Positions 12,834-22,131 are shown, counted from the first letter of the stretch. The stretch is 64,000 nucleotides of DNA from Caecibacteroides pullorum (GCF_019239235.1 NZ_JAAZTS010000016.1:1-64000); one strand, 5' to 3'. The notes: a model not told the origin generated them from the letters alone. Program-made: numbers and translations.

Positions 12834-13245
12834 CCAATGAAATATTATTGATTGTTTGATGTAAATATATCTATTTTTTACTAGTTGTTACATTGAATTT
12901 TGATAATAAAGATATGATGATAATATGGCTTAAAAGTAGAATAAGATATATTAGATGGATAAAAAAAGTGCTTATTCAGTTTTTGCTATTAAGGTGTGGA
13001 TAGTGTTTTGAAGAATAGAAAGTTTGTATTTGTGGCTTTTTGTTGGTTGAAATTTGATATAATTAAAATTTTCTATTGCTGGTGAAAATGCTTCTAAAAG
13101 TGTAGATGGTGTATAAATATGGTATATATATCGATTATTGATTTGGAAGCAAAGTGTGGTGCTTGTAAATGATGCGAAGGAATTTTTGCAAGATATTAGT
13201 AAGATTGGCGCGGGTAATTCTAACTAAAGGATAGTCCGCTCGATT

Positions 13246-13253
13246 TAAATTTG
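13246..13253 (+). promoter_or_regulatory. Candidate proximal -7 box for the polyene-like cluster
   Basis: TAAATTTG fits TAnnTTTG and lies 44 nt before the first ATG. No -33 TTTG is seen at the proper distance. Confidence 0.4.
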
Positions 13254-13297
13254 CTGAGGATTTCATTCATGGATATAATAAAATATAAAATGGATTT

Positions 13298-14032
13298 ATG
13301 AAGAAATATGCTTTAGTAACAGGTGGCTCCAGAGGATTGGGACGCGCAATTTGTCAGATGTTTGCGCAAAGGAATATCCCAGTGCTTATCAATTATCAAA
13401 CGAATCAGCAAGCAGCTGAAGAAGTTCGTGATTCGATTATTGCTTGTGGAGGAGAGGCTGATTTGTTACAATTCAATGTTGGTAATGAAGAAGAGGTGAG
13501 CAGGGCTCTTGATGCATGGGAACAGGCTCATCCAGATGACTATATTGCGTACCTTGTCAACAATGCCGGTATTCGTCGAGACAACGTGTTGTTTATGATG
13601 CCTGAGCAAGATTGGCACGATGTAATAAATACCTCTTTGAACGGCTTTTATTACGTTACGCGTAAATTGTTGCCTAAAATGATGATGCGTAAACATGGTG
13701 GACGTATTGTGAATATGGCTTCACTTTCCGGTATAAAGGGAATGCCTGGGCAAACTAATTATAGTGCGGCTAAGGCTGCTTTAATTGGTGCAACAAAAGC
13801 TTTAGCACAAGAAGTCGCTTCAAGAAATGTAACAGTGAATGCAGTGGCACCGGGATTTATTGAAACAGATATGACAAAAGATCTCCCTCAAGAACAGTTG
13901 AAAGATCTTGTGCCCATGAAACGTTTTGGTAAACCGGCAGAAGTTGCTGCTCTCGTAGGTTTTATTTGTTCGGAAGAGGCCAGTTATATTACAGGCGAGG
14001 TGATTTCAATTAATGGAGGACTATATACATAA
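13298..14032 (+). CDS. 3-oxoacyl-ACP reductase (FabG/ApeQ-like ketoreductase)
   Basis: This is a 244-residue short-chain dehydrogenase. The NADP-binding loop TGGSRGLG is at residues 8-15, NNAG at 88-91, and the catalytic set is Ser142, Tyr155 and Lys159 (YSAAK). The family reduces 3-oxoacyl-ACP to 3-hydroxyacyl-ACP. As first gene of a cluster with ketosynthases, ACPs and dehydratase-like proteins, it is the expected ketoreductase of a dedicated chain-extension system. The next gene begins 9 nt downstream. Confidence 0.93.
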   Translation: MKKYALVTGGSRGLGRAICQMFAQRNIPVLINYQTNQQAAEEVRDSIIACGGEADLLQFNVGNEEEVSRALDAWEQAHPDDYIAYLVNNAGIRRDNVLFMMPEQDWHDVINTSLNGFYYVTRKLLPKMMMRKHGGRIVNMASLSGIKGMPGQTNYSAAKAALIGATKALAQEVASRNVTVNAVAPGFIETDMTKDLPQEQLKDLVPMKRFGKPAEVAALVGFICSEEASYITGEVISINGGLYT

Positions 14033-14041
14033 TTTATACAT

Positions 14042-15265
14042 ATGTCAAGAAGAGTAGTTATTACTGGCATGGGCATTTGGTCATGCATAGGAACAAGTAT
14101 TGAAGCAGTAAAAGAATCTTTATATCAAGGAAAATCAGGGATTGGTCTGGATCCTCAAAGATTGGAATATGGTTATCGGTCTGGTCTGAAAGGGATTGTT
14201 GAGAAGCCTGTTTTGACAAAGAAAGATTTGGATAGACATATACGTGCGGGATTGTCCGAAGAAGCAGAATACGCCTTTATGGCAAGTCGCCAGGCTTTTA
14301 AGCAGGCAGGCATCGATGACCAATATTTATTGAATAATGAAGTTGGTTGTATTTTTGGAAACGATTCTTCTGCAAAGCCTGTTGTTGAGTCGGCTAAAAT
14401 CATGGAGGAAAAACATGATACCGCAATGTTAGGCTATGGATTGATTTTTCAGTCCATGAATTCTACCGTTAATATGAATTTGAGTACAATATTTCATCTT
14501 CGCGGTGTGAATTTTACAATAAGTGCAGCATGTGCTAGTGGAAGTCATTCTATAGGTTTGGGATATATGCTGATAAAGCAAGGACTTCAAGATATGGTGT
14601 TGTGTGGAGGCGCACAAGAAACGAATTATTATTCAATGGCTTCTTTTGACGCTTTGTCTGCTTTCTCAGTGCGGATGGATAGTCCTACGGAAGCTTCTCG
14701 TCCATTTGATCGCGATCGTGATGGCTTGATTCCTAGTGGAGGTGCAGCGGCTTTGGTTCTTGAAGATTATGATCATGCATTGGCTCGTGGAGCAAATATA
14801 TTATGTGAAGTAGTGGGGTATGGATTTTCTAGCAATGGCGGTGGCATTTCACAGCCTAGTGATGATGGATGTGCGATTGCTATGAGTCGGGCGATGAGTG
14901 ATGCTGGCGTAGGACCTGATGATATTGATTATATCAATGCGCATGCGACATCAACTCTGCAAGGGGATATGTATGAAGCAAAAGCTCTGACACGTCTGTT
15001 TGATGGAAAGCATGCTCTGATTTCGAGTACAAAATCAATGACAGGACATGAATGCTGGATGGCGGGTGCGAGTGAAATCGTTTATTCCATTATTATGATG
15101 CAAAATAATTTTGTGGCACCTAATATTAATTTGCAAACTCCTGATGAGCATGCTGCATCGCTTAATCTTGTTAGGAATACGGTTGATGTGGAAATTAATA
15201 CGGTGTTATCAAATTCTTTCGGTTTCGGGGGAACTAATAGTGCATTGGTAATTAAAAAAATATAA
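14042..15265 (+). CDS. Beta-ketoacyl-ACP synthase (FabF-like, complete active site)
   Basis: The 407 residues have the full condensing-enzyme set: Cys164 in AACASGS, His301 in NAHATSTLQGD, and Lys331 and His336 in TKSMTGHE. It is therefore a competent decarboxylative condensing enzyme. In aryl polyene clusters the corresponding KS works as a heterodimer with a second KS-like chain-length factor; candidate partners here are the proteins at 20390 and 22392. It is 9 nt after the ketoreductase and 4 nt before the next gene. Confidence 0.93.
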   Translation: MSRRVVITGMGIWSCIGTSIEAVKESLYQGKSGIGLDPQRLEYGYRSGLKGIVEKPVLTKKDLDRHIRAGLSEEAEYAFMASRQAFKQAGIDDQYLLNNEVGCIFGNDSSAKPVVESAKIMEEKHDTAMLGYGLIFQSMNSTVNMNLSTIFHLRGVNFTISAACASGSHSIGLGYMLIKQGLQDMVLCGGAQETNYYSMASFDALSAFSVRMDSPTEASRPFDRDRDGLIPSGGAAALVLEDYDHALARGANILCEVVGYGFSSNGGGISQPSDDGCAIAMSRAMSDAGVGPDDIDYINAHATSTLQGDMYEAKALTRLFDGKHALISSTKSMTGHECWMAGASEIVYSIIMMQNNFVAPNINLQTPDEHAASLNLVRNTVDVEINTVLSNSFGFGGTNSALVIKKI

Positions 15266-15269
15266 GGAC

Positions 15270-16571
15270 ATGAAAGAGAGAGTTTTTATTGTTGTTTTGA
15301 TGGCATTAATGTCGATGCCGATAATGGCTCGCGATGCTATAAAGGTTGTTAATGGCGATTTGTCTGTATTCAATAATCCGAGCATTGTTGCTACAGTAAA
15401 ATTTGATTATACTGATTTGCAGATAGAAGGAAAGCCTTACATGGAACATTTGAAATCACGGGGTAGTGATTTTGTGAGAGACTGGCCTTCGGAATCACAG
15501 ACTAGTGAGAATTATTTTGTGAAGTGCTGGAATCATGATAATGAGGATGGTATGCAGCTGACCACTGCTAGTGGTAAAGAATATACGATGGTGTTTGTGG
15601 TAACAGAAATGGATATGGGTAGCGGTGCCGCTTCCATGTTGGTAGGCTTTGGCGCTGGTGGTGCGAAGATGTCTGGCATGATGTACATTCTGAAAGGGAA
15701 CAGTGACGTACCAGTATTAACAGTCAGCATTGATGGACAAAGCGGTAGGAGTGGCATGACTGAAATAGCCCGTCGTGTTGATCTTTATGGTGAATTGGCG
15801 GAGGACATGGTAGAAAAATTGCAAAAAACGAAGCAATCGAAAGTGCCGGCATCAACTGAAGCTGTAGTAATACCTTCGAAAGGAGGAAAAAGTACAACTA
15901 AGGCGACAGCATCGTCTTCAAAATCTGTTTCAAAAGTTGAAGCAAAGAAGAGTGAAACCAGCAACGGGAAACAAAAGAAGGCTGTTAGCGCATCCAAAAA
16001 AAATGCAGCAGTGTCAAAAAGCAGTAATGCTCGTCTCAAAATATTGAAAGAAGCTAAAGGCGAAATAATACCTCGCAGAAGGAAACCGATCTTGGGAGAT
16101 TTTGAGTTGTTTGAGAAGGAAGACAAGATTGGACTCTATTTTGATTTTTCGGCTGCTCAGATTATGGAACGCTCAGAAGAAGAATTTATTAGCTATATGT
16201 CGTCGCCTGCCAGTGGAAAAGATCGTGATCCTCAGTTCTCTGAAACATGGGAAAATACGATAAAGCCAGAGCTGGAATCTCTATTCTGCGAGATTGTAAA
16301 CAGCGAATTGCGGGAAGAAGATTGCGGCATACGATTTGTTTCGGATATAAATTGTGATTATGTACTTAAGGTAGAAGTTTTGGAATTGGATGATGACGCG
16401 AATAATATCATTAATTTCTTGTTTGTCAATATGCAGACAGGAAATGTTGACGCTCAAATCAAGTGTGAATCAAAAGGTGGCCGTATGGGGCGCTATGTAG
16501 GACTTCTGAATCAAGGATTTGAGAGTGCTGGAGAAAATTTTGCAGAGATGTTTTTAGACCAGATAGATTAA
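15270..16571 (+). CDS. Secreted protein of unknown function
   Basis: The 433 residues start with a signal peptide (MKERVFIVVLMALMSMPIMA) and so are exported, probably to the periplasm. Two folded parts (about 25-190 and 265-433) are joined by a Lys/Ser/Ala-rich linker (about 190-262). The C-terminal part contains acidic beta strands (YVLKVEVLELDDD) and an FLFVN strand that recall small envelope proteins, but I do not recognise a family. It lies between a ketosynthase gene and a barrel-like protein gene, 4 nt after the first. A role in handling the product in the envelope is a guess from context. Confidence 0.75.
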   Translation: MKERVFIVVLMALMSMPIMARDAIKVVNGDLSVFNNPSIVATVKFDYTDLQIEGKPYMEHLKSRGSDFVRDWPSESQTSENYFVKCWNHDNEDGMQLTTASGKEYTMVFVVTEMDMGSGAASMLVGFGAGGAKMSGMMYILKGNSDVPVLTVSIDGQSGRSGMTEIARRVDLYGELAEDMVEKLQKTKQSKVPASTEAVVIPSKGGKSTTKATASSSKSVSKVEAKKSETSNGKQKKAVSASKKNAAVSKSSNARLKILKEAKGEIIPRRRKPILGDFELFEKEDKIGLYFDFSAAQIMERSEEEFISYMSSPASGKDRDPQFSETWENTIKPELESLFCEIVNSELREEDCGIRFVSDINCDYVLKVEVLELDDDANNIINFLFVNMQTGNVDAQIKCESKGGRMGRYVGLLNQGFESAGENFAEMFLDQID

Positions 16572-16598
16572 TGAATTGTTAATTTAAATGATGTTATT

Positions 16599-17159
16599 AT
16601 GAAAAAAGTTATTTTAGCTTCGTTGTTGTGCTTTTTCTCTTTATTATCGCAAGCACAGATCGTGGAGAATTTAGAGTATCCCAGTTTCCACTTTGGTATT
16701 AGAGGTGCCTATACATCTAATCGGGCCTTTTTTAGTGGAGATGGAACTTCCGATTCTAAGATCTTCGGTTCTTTAGGTTTGGCAATGGATTTTCGTATTG
16801 CCTCTATTCCACTTTATTTGGAGACTGGTTGGTATTATATGAATAAAGGATGGGAGGGTTCTGAAGATTGTGATTATGATGGAGGATATGATACAGACAA
16901 CCATTCAGTTATAATGCCTATGTTGGCAAGCTATCATTTGTATTTGACAGATAATATGTCTATTCAACCCTTTGCAGGTCCTTATATCGGCTATGGAGTT
17001 GATCGAGAACGTTTTGATTATGGACTTCGTACTGGTATAGGATGGAATTTGGGTCGTCTTTACGTAAATACAGGATATGATTTCGGATTTGAAAGAGAAG
17101 GTTATAGAACTGGAACATACTTCTGCACGGTTGGATTTAATTTTTGTGGAGGTTATTGA
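16599..17159 (+). CDS. Small outer-membrane beta-barrel-like protein
   Basis: The 186 residues begin with a clear signal peptide (MKKVILASLLCFFSLLSQAQ). What follows has alternating polar/apolar strands rich in Tyr, Gly and Phe (YPSFHFGIRGAYTSN, FAGPYIGYGVD, YVNTGYDFGFERE). It ends in Gly-Gly-Tyr after a strand of the type that inserts in the outer membrane. This is typical of porin-family eight-stranded barrels of Bacteroidetes. No ligand can be named. It is the last gene before a hairpin-containing gap. Confidence 0.8.
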   Translation: MKKVILASLLCFFSLLSQAQIVENLEYPSFHFGIRGAYTSNRAFFSGDGTSDSKIFGSLGLAMDFRIASIPLYLETGWYYMNKGWEGSEDCDYDGGYDTDNHSVIMPMLASYHLYLTDNMSIQPFAGPYIGYGVDRERFDYGLRTGIGWNLGRLYVNTGYDFGFEREGYRTGTYFCTVGFNFCGGY

Positions 17160-17182
17160 TATTTTGATATAATTTAAGTAGT

Positions 17183-17239
17183 TCATATAGAATAAGGAAA
17201 TAGGAAGAAAAAGGCTCCTGAAAGCCTTATTCTATATGA
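17183..17239 (+). terminator. Hairpin with competing inner stem between two cluster genes
   Basis: A perfect 15-bp stem (17183-17197 with 17225-17239) is followed by TTTTTG. A shorter stem (AAGGCT 17211-17216 with AGCCTT 17223-17228) shares bases with its 3' arm, so the two cannot form together. It could be a leaky terminator or attenuator. Confidence 0.55.
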
Positions 17240-17262
17240 TTTTTGTTATTTAATTGAAAGTT

Positions 17263-18369
17263 ATGAAGTTATTTCCCGATTTGGAGAAACTGTATACTCG
17301 AGAACGCTTTACGGCGCGTGAAGCTCAAGATAGGGCAGAGTTTATAGCGTGGGGACCTATTGTGTTTCAGGTGTCACGTCTGATGATAAAGTTCGGTATA
17401 TTGGAAATGCTTCGAGAATCGGACGAAGGAATGACACGTGAAGAAATCTGTCAAGCAACAGGTTTGTCTGATTATGCTGTGAAATGTATGACTGAAGCTT
17501 CGTTGTGCATAGGTACGATACTTGTTGATACAGAAACTGATCGCTTTACTTTGTCTAAGACTGGTTGGTTTTTATTAAATGATCATGCCACGAGGGTAAA
17601 TGTCGATTTTAATCATGATGTGAATTATGAAGGCTGGTTCCGTTTGGAAGAGTCGTTCAAGGAAAACAGACCTGTAGGACTTGAACATTTTGGTAATTGG
17701 CCAACTGTTTATGAGGGTTTGTCGGAATTGCCGTCACAAGTTCAGAAGTCGTGGTTCGGCTTTGATCATTTTTATAGCGATTCATCTTTCCCGGAAGCAT
17801 TAGAAATAATCTTTAAAAAGCATAACACCCGCTCTTTGTATGATGTTGGTGGAAATACGGGTAAATGGGCATTGCAATGTGTGAATTATGACAAGGATGT
17901 TGAAGTGACCATTTTGGATCTTCCTCAACAAATTCAGATGATGGAGGAAAATGTGAAAGGAAAGAATGGATGCGAACGAATAAAAGGGTTCGGTATAGAT
18001 CTTCTTGACAAAAATCGTAATTTTCCACAACGTGTAGGGGGGATCGATGCAATATGGATGTCGCAGTTCTTGGATTGTTTTTCGATGGATGAGATTGTAA
18101 GCATCCTTACGAGAGCAAAAACTGCCATGACTGACTCGACCCGGCTTTATATAATGGAAACCTTATGGGATAGACAGAGATTTGGTACAGCAGCTTTCTG
18201 CCTTACAATGACTTCGTTATATTTTACTGCTATAGCCAATGGCAATAGTAAAATGTATAATACAGAAGATATGGAGAAATGCATTCATGATGCAGGACTC
18301 ACTATAGAGCAAATCTATGACGGACTCGGACAAGGACATAGTATAATTGTTTGTAAATTAATAAATTAA
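17263..18369 (+). CDS. SAM-dependent methyltransferase
   Basis: The protein has 368 residues. The ATG at 17263 is preferred over the TTG nine bases upstream. The N-terminal part (about 30-110) is a winged-helix dimerisation domain typical of small-molecule O-methyltransferases. The SAM-binding strand-loop is DVGGNTGKW (near residue 195), followed by an acidic strand end ILDLPQQ. Aryl polyene clusters contain a methyltransferase that decorates the aromatic head group, and a similar role here is plausible but not shown. It starts after the hairpin and is 5 nt before the ACP. Confidence 0.85.
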   Translation: MKLFPDLEKLYTRERFTAREAQDRAEFIAWGPIVFQVSRLMIKFGILEMLRESDEGMTREEICQATGLSDYAVKCMTEASLCIGTILVDTETDRFTLSKTGWFLLNDHATRVNVDFNHDVNYEGWFRLEESFKENRPVGLEHFGNWPTVYEGLSELPSQVQKSWFGFDHFYSDSSFPEALEIIFKKHNTRSLYDVGGNTGKWALQCVNYDKDVEVTILDLPQQIQMMEENVKGKNGCERIKGFGIDLLDKNRNFPQRVGGIDAIWMSQFLDCFSMDEIVSILTRAKTAMTDSTRLYIMETLWDRQRFGTAAFCLTMTSLYFTAIANGNSKMYNTEDMEKCIHDAGLTIEQIYDGLGQGHSIIVCKLIN

Positions 18370-18374
18370 TTAAA

Positions 18375-18617
18375 ATGGAAAGAAGCGAAATTGAAGAAAA
18401 AGTGAGAAATTTTCTTATTGAGGATTTGGAAATTGATGAAGACAAGATTGCAGATGATGCCCGTTTAAAGGATGATATGGGGATTGATAGTTTGGACTTT
18501 GTTGATATCGTAGTGATAGTGGAGAAGACTTTTGGCTTTAAAATAAAGCCCGAAGAAATGCAAGGTGTGCAAACATTGCGTCAGTTTTGTGATTATATTG
18601 AGAGCAAGGTAGCGTAA
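18375..18617 (+). CDS. Acyl carrier protein 1
   Basis: The 80 residues are acidic and helical, with the phosphopantetheine site GIDSLD (Ser39). This is one of three dedicated ACPs in the cluster, distinct from the housekeeping ACP. It is placed between the methyltransferase and a membrane acyltransferase gene. In aryl polyene systems two ACPs divide starter loading and extension; which role this one has cannot be told from the sequence. Confidence 0.93.
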   Translation: MERSEIEEKVRNFLIEDLEIDEDKIADDARLKDDMGIDSLDFVDIVVIVEKTFGFKIKPEEMQGVQTLRQFCDYIESKVA

Positions 18618-18644
18618 TTTATATATAAGCAAGGGGCTGGAATA

Positions 18645-19535
18645 TTGGAAGGACTAAATCATAAGGATTGGAAAGGCGTCACAGGAGGAACACCATGGAT
18701 GCAACGTATGCTTGTTGCATGGTTTCGTTTTTCACCACTTATTATACCATATTTCTGTATGGCGTGGGTTGTGCCTTTCTATATGATATTTAATCATAAT
18801 GGTTATTTAGCAATCTATCGCTATTTTCGTAATCGTCATGGTTATGGCAGGTTGAAAGCCTTTATATACGTATATATTAATCATTTTCGATTTGGGCAAA
18901 TTATCATTGACCGTTTTACCATGTATGCTGGAAAGCATTTTGAAATGGAGATTGAGGGACAAGATATGTTTGACGAATTGGATAATTCAGACGATGGCTT
19001 CATTCAGCTCAGTTCCCATGTCGGTAATTATGAATTGGCGGGATATTCATTGAAACCACAAAAAAAATCATTCAATGTGTTAGTGTTTGCCGGTGAAACT
19101 AAACAAGTTATGAATGGAAGACATTCAATGTTTGCAGGTAAACGTATACAAATGATACCTATATCAGAGGACATGTCACATATTTTTCTGATAAATAACG
19201 CATTGTCTGAGAGAAATATTGTTAGTATTCCTGGGGATAGAGTATTTGGATCTCCTCGCTCTGTGAAATGTAATTTTATGGGAGGAGAAGCCTCTTTCCC
19301 ATTGGGCCCTTTTGCTATGGCTACTCAACGTGGTATAAATATGCTGGCCGTATTTGTCATGAAAAAGAGTATTCATAAGTATTGTATTTATGTAAAAAGA
19401 ATATCCGTGCCAGCTGACGTTGATAGAAAGATGAAAGCGCACGCTTTAGCTCAGGTTTATGCAGACGAACTGGAGATGATGATGCGAAAATATCCTGCGC
19501 AATGGTTTAACTATTTTGACTTTTGGAAGCAATGA
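18645..19535 (+). CDS. LpxL/HtrB-like lysophospholipid acyltransferase
   Basis: The 296 residues have an N-terminal membrane segment (about 30-50) and the HX4E acyltransferase motif HVGNYE. The later blocks (VSIPGDRVFG, FPLGPFAMATQ) are typical of the lipid A acyltransferase superfamily. The start is a TTG preceded by AAGGGG; an ATG at residue 19 is possible but would remove the family-typical DWKGVTGGTPW segment. The enzyme would transfer the ACP-bound chain to a lipid or sugar acceptor at the inner membrane. Its stop overlaps the next start (ATGA). Confidence 0.87.
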   Translation: MEGLNHKDWKGVTGGTPWMQRMLVAWFRFSPLIIPYFCMAWVVPFYMIFNHNGYLAIYRYFRNRHGYGRLKAFIYVYINHFRFGQIIIDRFTMYAGKHFEMEIEGQDMFDELDNSDDGFIQLSSHVGNYELAGYSLKPQKKSFNVLVFAGETKQVMNGRHSMFAGKRIQMIPISEDMSHIFLINNALSERNIVSIPGDRVFGSPRSVKCNFMGGEASFPLGPFAMATQRGINMLAVFVMKKSIHKYCIYVKRISVPADVDRKMKAHALAQVYADELEMMMRKYPAQWFNYFDFWKQ

Positions 19536-19969
19536 GTTGTAGTGATATAAGCAGTGTAAATGTCTTGGATTTAATACCGCAACGACCTCCATTTATTATG
19601 ATTGATTGTTTGACGCATTTTGATCCGGTTATAACATCTTCTAGGTTTACGGTGCGTGACAACAATCTTTTTTTTAGTGAAGGTCGTCTATTGGCTTCGG
19701 GATTAATTGAAAATATAGCTCAAACATGTGCAGCACGCATTGGCTACATTAATAGGTTGAGTAATGAAGTTATAAAATTAGGTTTTATTGGGGCTGTTCG
19801 TAATTTGAAGATCTATAAAACCCCACTTGCTGGTGATACCATATATACAACAATTACGGTAAAGGAAGAGGTCTTCCAAATGACTTTGGTAGATGCAGTT
19901 GTGAAATTAAACGACGAAACGATTGCGGAAGCTGAGATGAAGATTGCTTTGAGTGATATTGAATCTTAA
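19532..19969 (+). CDS. Hot-dog 3-hydroxyacyl-ACP dehydratase subunit, ApeP-like
   Basis: The 145 residues follow the ATG at 19532, which overlaps the preceding stop. The hot-dog fold is recognisable from LIPQRPPFIMID and the helix SGLIENIAQTCAA, whose Glu60 matches the acidic catalytic residue of FabA/FabZ. The HFPG histidine motif is absent; the strand reads FFSEGRLLASG. A second hot-dog protein at 25625 has the histidine but not the acid, so the two probably form one composite dehydratase as described for ApeI:ApeP. It is followed 4 nt later by the thioesterase. Confidence 0.85.
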   Translation: MSCSDISSVNVLDLIPQRPPFIMIDCLTHFDPVITSSRFTVRDNNLFFSEGRLLASGLIENIAQTCAARIGYINRLSNEVIKLGFIGAVRNLKIYKTPLAGDTIYTTITVKEEVFQMTLVDAVVKLNDETIAEAEMKIALSDIES

Positions 19970-19973
19970 AGAT

Positions 19974-20417
19974 ATGGATTGTAAAAGATTAGAGGATATG
20001 AATGAATTGACTGCAGAGTTGGAATTTGATGTTCGTTTTAGTGAAGTTGATTCGATGAACGTAGTATGGCATGGATCATATCCACTATATTTTGAAGATG
20101 CGCGTGAAGCCTTTGGCAAAAAATACGATTTTGGATATTTGCTTATTTTTGGAAATGGTTATTATGCTCCATTAGTAGACTTGGAGTTTCATTATCGAAA
20201 ACCGATAGTCTATGGTATGCATCCAAAGATTAAAATAACTTATCGACCTACAGATGCAGCCAAAATAATTTTTGATTATGAAATACGGGATACTTTAGAT
20301 GGGAGTTTACTTGCATCGGGGCGTTCTACGCAAGTCTTTATGGATAAGCAGTATCAATTGGTATTATATAATCCTCCTTTTTACGAAGAATGGAAGCAAA
20401 AATGGTTGTCAAAGTAG
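19974..20417 (+). CDS. Acyl-thioesterase, 4-hydroxybenzoyl-CoA thioesterase family
   Basis: The 147 residues start at the ATG at 19974; a second ATG at 19998 follows GAGGA and is possible. The hot-dog signature is FDVRFSEVDSMNVVWHG and the long helix YPLYFEDAREAFG, the acyl-CoA/ACP thioesterase pattern of YbgC and FadM. It could release or edit the ACP-bound chain. The gene overlaps the following ketosynthase by 28 nt, a tight coupling. Confidence 0.88.
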   Translation: MDCKRLEDMNELTAELEFDVRFSEVDSMNVVWHGSYPLYFEDAREAFGKKYDFGYLLIFGNGYYAPLVDLEFHYRKPIVYGMHPKIKITYRPTDAAKIIFDYEIRDTLDGSLLASGRSTQVFMDKQYQLVLYNPPFYEEWKQKWLSK

Positions 20418-21547
20418 CAGATAGTATTCTTTCTCCTTTAGGACTTGGTTCCACAGAAAATTATAATGCTGTGAAATCAGGTCGTAGTGCTTTGAAGAGA
20501 TATGAGGGTAAGTGGGGATTAGCAGAACCTTTTGTTGCCTCATGTTTTGATGAAGATGTGCTGGCTAATATATTTGATCGATCAGGTTTGGGAGAGGACT
20601 ATACTCGTTTTGAGAAAATGGCAATAGTTGCTACGGCTCATGCTTTGGGACAAAAAGCAATTGATGTTTCCGGTTGTGATACGAAGTTTATTATTGCTTC
20701 AACCAAGGGGAATGTACATTTGCTTGCTGATACTCAAAAGAAGCATACTGATGATGATCGTTTATCTTTATTGACTGCAGCTCGTAAGATTGCAAAGTGG
20801 TTTGGAAATAGTACTACTCCTCTTGTGATAAGCAATGCTTGTGTTTCAGGGCTTTATGCCCAAATAGAGGCGATGAGAATTTTACAGGCAGGCAGAGCAG
20901 AGACTGTTGTTGTGATAGCTGCAGACATGTTGTCTCCTTTTATTGTTAGCGGTTTTCAGGCTTTTAAATCTGTCAGTGATGAGTGTTGCAGGCCTTTTGA
21001 TTGTGAGCGTCTAGGATTAAACCTGGGAGAGGCTGCAGCCTGCATGGTTTTTCAGAACAAATCCAAGAGTGAAGTAGGAGAATCAGATTGGGTAGCGGTG
21101 TCGAGTGCCGTATTTAATGATGCGTATCATATTTCACATCCTTCTAAAAGCGCAGAAGGCAGTTATCGGGCATTGACTAAGGTAATGGAAGGAATCGATC
21201 CGGAGCTGATTTCCATGGTGAATCTGCATGGAACGGCAACGATGTTCAATGATGAGATGGAGGCTGTGGCACTAGAACGTGCAGGTTTGTCGAATATACC
21301 TGTTAACTCATTGAAAGGTTATTTGGGGCATACTTTAGGTGCAGCAGGATTGTTAGAAACTTTGGTGACAATGTCTGCTTTGGAAGATGGTATTGTTTTA
21401 GGAACTAGGGGATTTTCTGAACTTGGTGTAAGTCGTAAAATAAATATTTCTGCGGAAAACCGAAAAGCTGTAGGGAAAAGGTTTATAAAATTGATTTCAG
21501 GATTTGGTGGCTGTAATGCTGCAATGATGTATGAAATGATAGGATGA
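20390..21547 (+). CDS. Ketosynthase-like protein with complete triad
   Basis: The 385 residues are slightly shorter than FabF. Cys151 lies in NACVSG, His280 in LHGTATMFND, and Lys309 and His314 in KGYLGHTLG, so all catalytic residues are present. The spacing and the N-terminus (VVKVADSILSPLG) are divergent from FabF. By position it corresponds to the second KS of aryl polyene clusters, either as a separate condensing enzyme or as partner of the KS at 14042. It overlaps its upstream neighbour by 28 nt and its downstream neighbour by 4 nt. Confidence 0.88.
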   Translation: MEAKMVVKVADSILSPLGLGSTENYNAVKSGRSALKRYEGKWGLAEPFVASCFDEDVLANIFDRSGLGEDYTRFEKMAIVATAHALGQKAIDVSGCDTKFIIASTKGNVHLLADTQKKHTDDDRLSLLTAARKIAKWFGNSTTPLVISNACVSGLYAQIEAMRILQAGRAETVVVIAADMLSPFIVSGFQAFKSVSDECCRPFDCERLGLNLGEAAACMVFQNKSKSEVGESDWVAVSSAVFNDAYHISHPSKSAEGSYRALTKVMEGIDPELISMVNLHGTATMFNDEMEAVALERAGLSNIPVNSLKGYLGHTLGAAGLLETLVTMSALEDGIVLGTRGFSELGVSRKINISAENRKAVGKRFIKLISGFGGCNAAMMYEMIG

Positions 21548-22098
21548 TGAGAAAAACGCATGAAGTTATAATTAGCCCTATGGGTATAGAAGTAGATAGC
21601 CAGAAATTGGAACTGTCTAATACAGGCATTAAACTTCTGAAAGAAGTGTATTGTACTGCTATAGGGAATTATCCTAAATTTTATAAGATGGATATTTTAT
21701 CTCAATTGGGGTTTGTTGCATCAGAACTGCTTCTTATGGCTGAGGGGAAAGAGAGATTTGTGGCCTGTGATGACCGTGCAATTATTTTGTTCGGGCGCAA
21801 TTCATCAATTTGTGCAGATATTGATTATCAGGAAACTATTTCTAAGGTAGAGGAGTTTTTCCCTAGTCCGTCCTTATTTGTTTACACGTTGCCCAATATT
21901 GTGACAGGGGAAATAGCTCTTAGAAATAAGTACCACGGTGAGACTTCTTATATGCTTGTCGATAACATAATGTTGGCGGAAGAGCAGATTGAGATAATTT
22001 TGCAAACATCTGTGCATCTGAAGAGTGCTTTATGTGGTTGGATTGATGCAAAAAGTGATGATGATTTTGAAGCGAAGATTTGGATTGTAGAGAAATGA
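21544..22098 (+). CDS. Small ketosynthase-like protein (orphan KS half-domain)
   Basis: This 184-residue protein resembles the N-terminal half of KS-like proteins (the Ketoacyl-synt_2 type). The core segment FVYTLPNIVTGEIALRNKYHG aligns by eye with the C-terminal domain of the protein at 22392 (FMQSTHNTIAGMLALRTKCHG). No active-site cysteine is seen, so it is unlikely to condense and may shape chain length or scaffold the KS. It overlaps the preceding KS by ATGA and is followed after 33 nt by an ACP. Confidence 0.7.
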   Translation: MMRKTHEVIISPMGIEVDSQKLELSNTGIKLLKEVYCTAIGNYPKFYKMDILSQLGFVASELLLMAEGKERFVACDDRAIILFGRNSSICADIDYQETISKVEEFFPSPSLFVYTLPNIVTGEIALRNKYHGETSYMLVDNIMLAEEQIEIILQTSVHLKSALCGWIDAKSDDDFEAKIWIVEK

Positions 22099-22131
22099 AT
22101 ATATAACTTAAATAATAAATAATTATTGATT

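Larger units (their letters stand above)
12404..13297. other. AT-rich gene-free region before the polyene-like cluster
   Basis: No reading frame with convincing coding character is present over about 900 bp. The stretch holds the 21-bp tandem repeat at 12640-12717 and two -7-like boxes (TATCTTTG at 12826-12833, TAAATTTG at 13246-13253). If the first box is used, the message would have an untranslated leader of roughly 450 nt. Confidence 0.6.
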
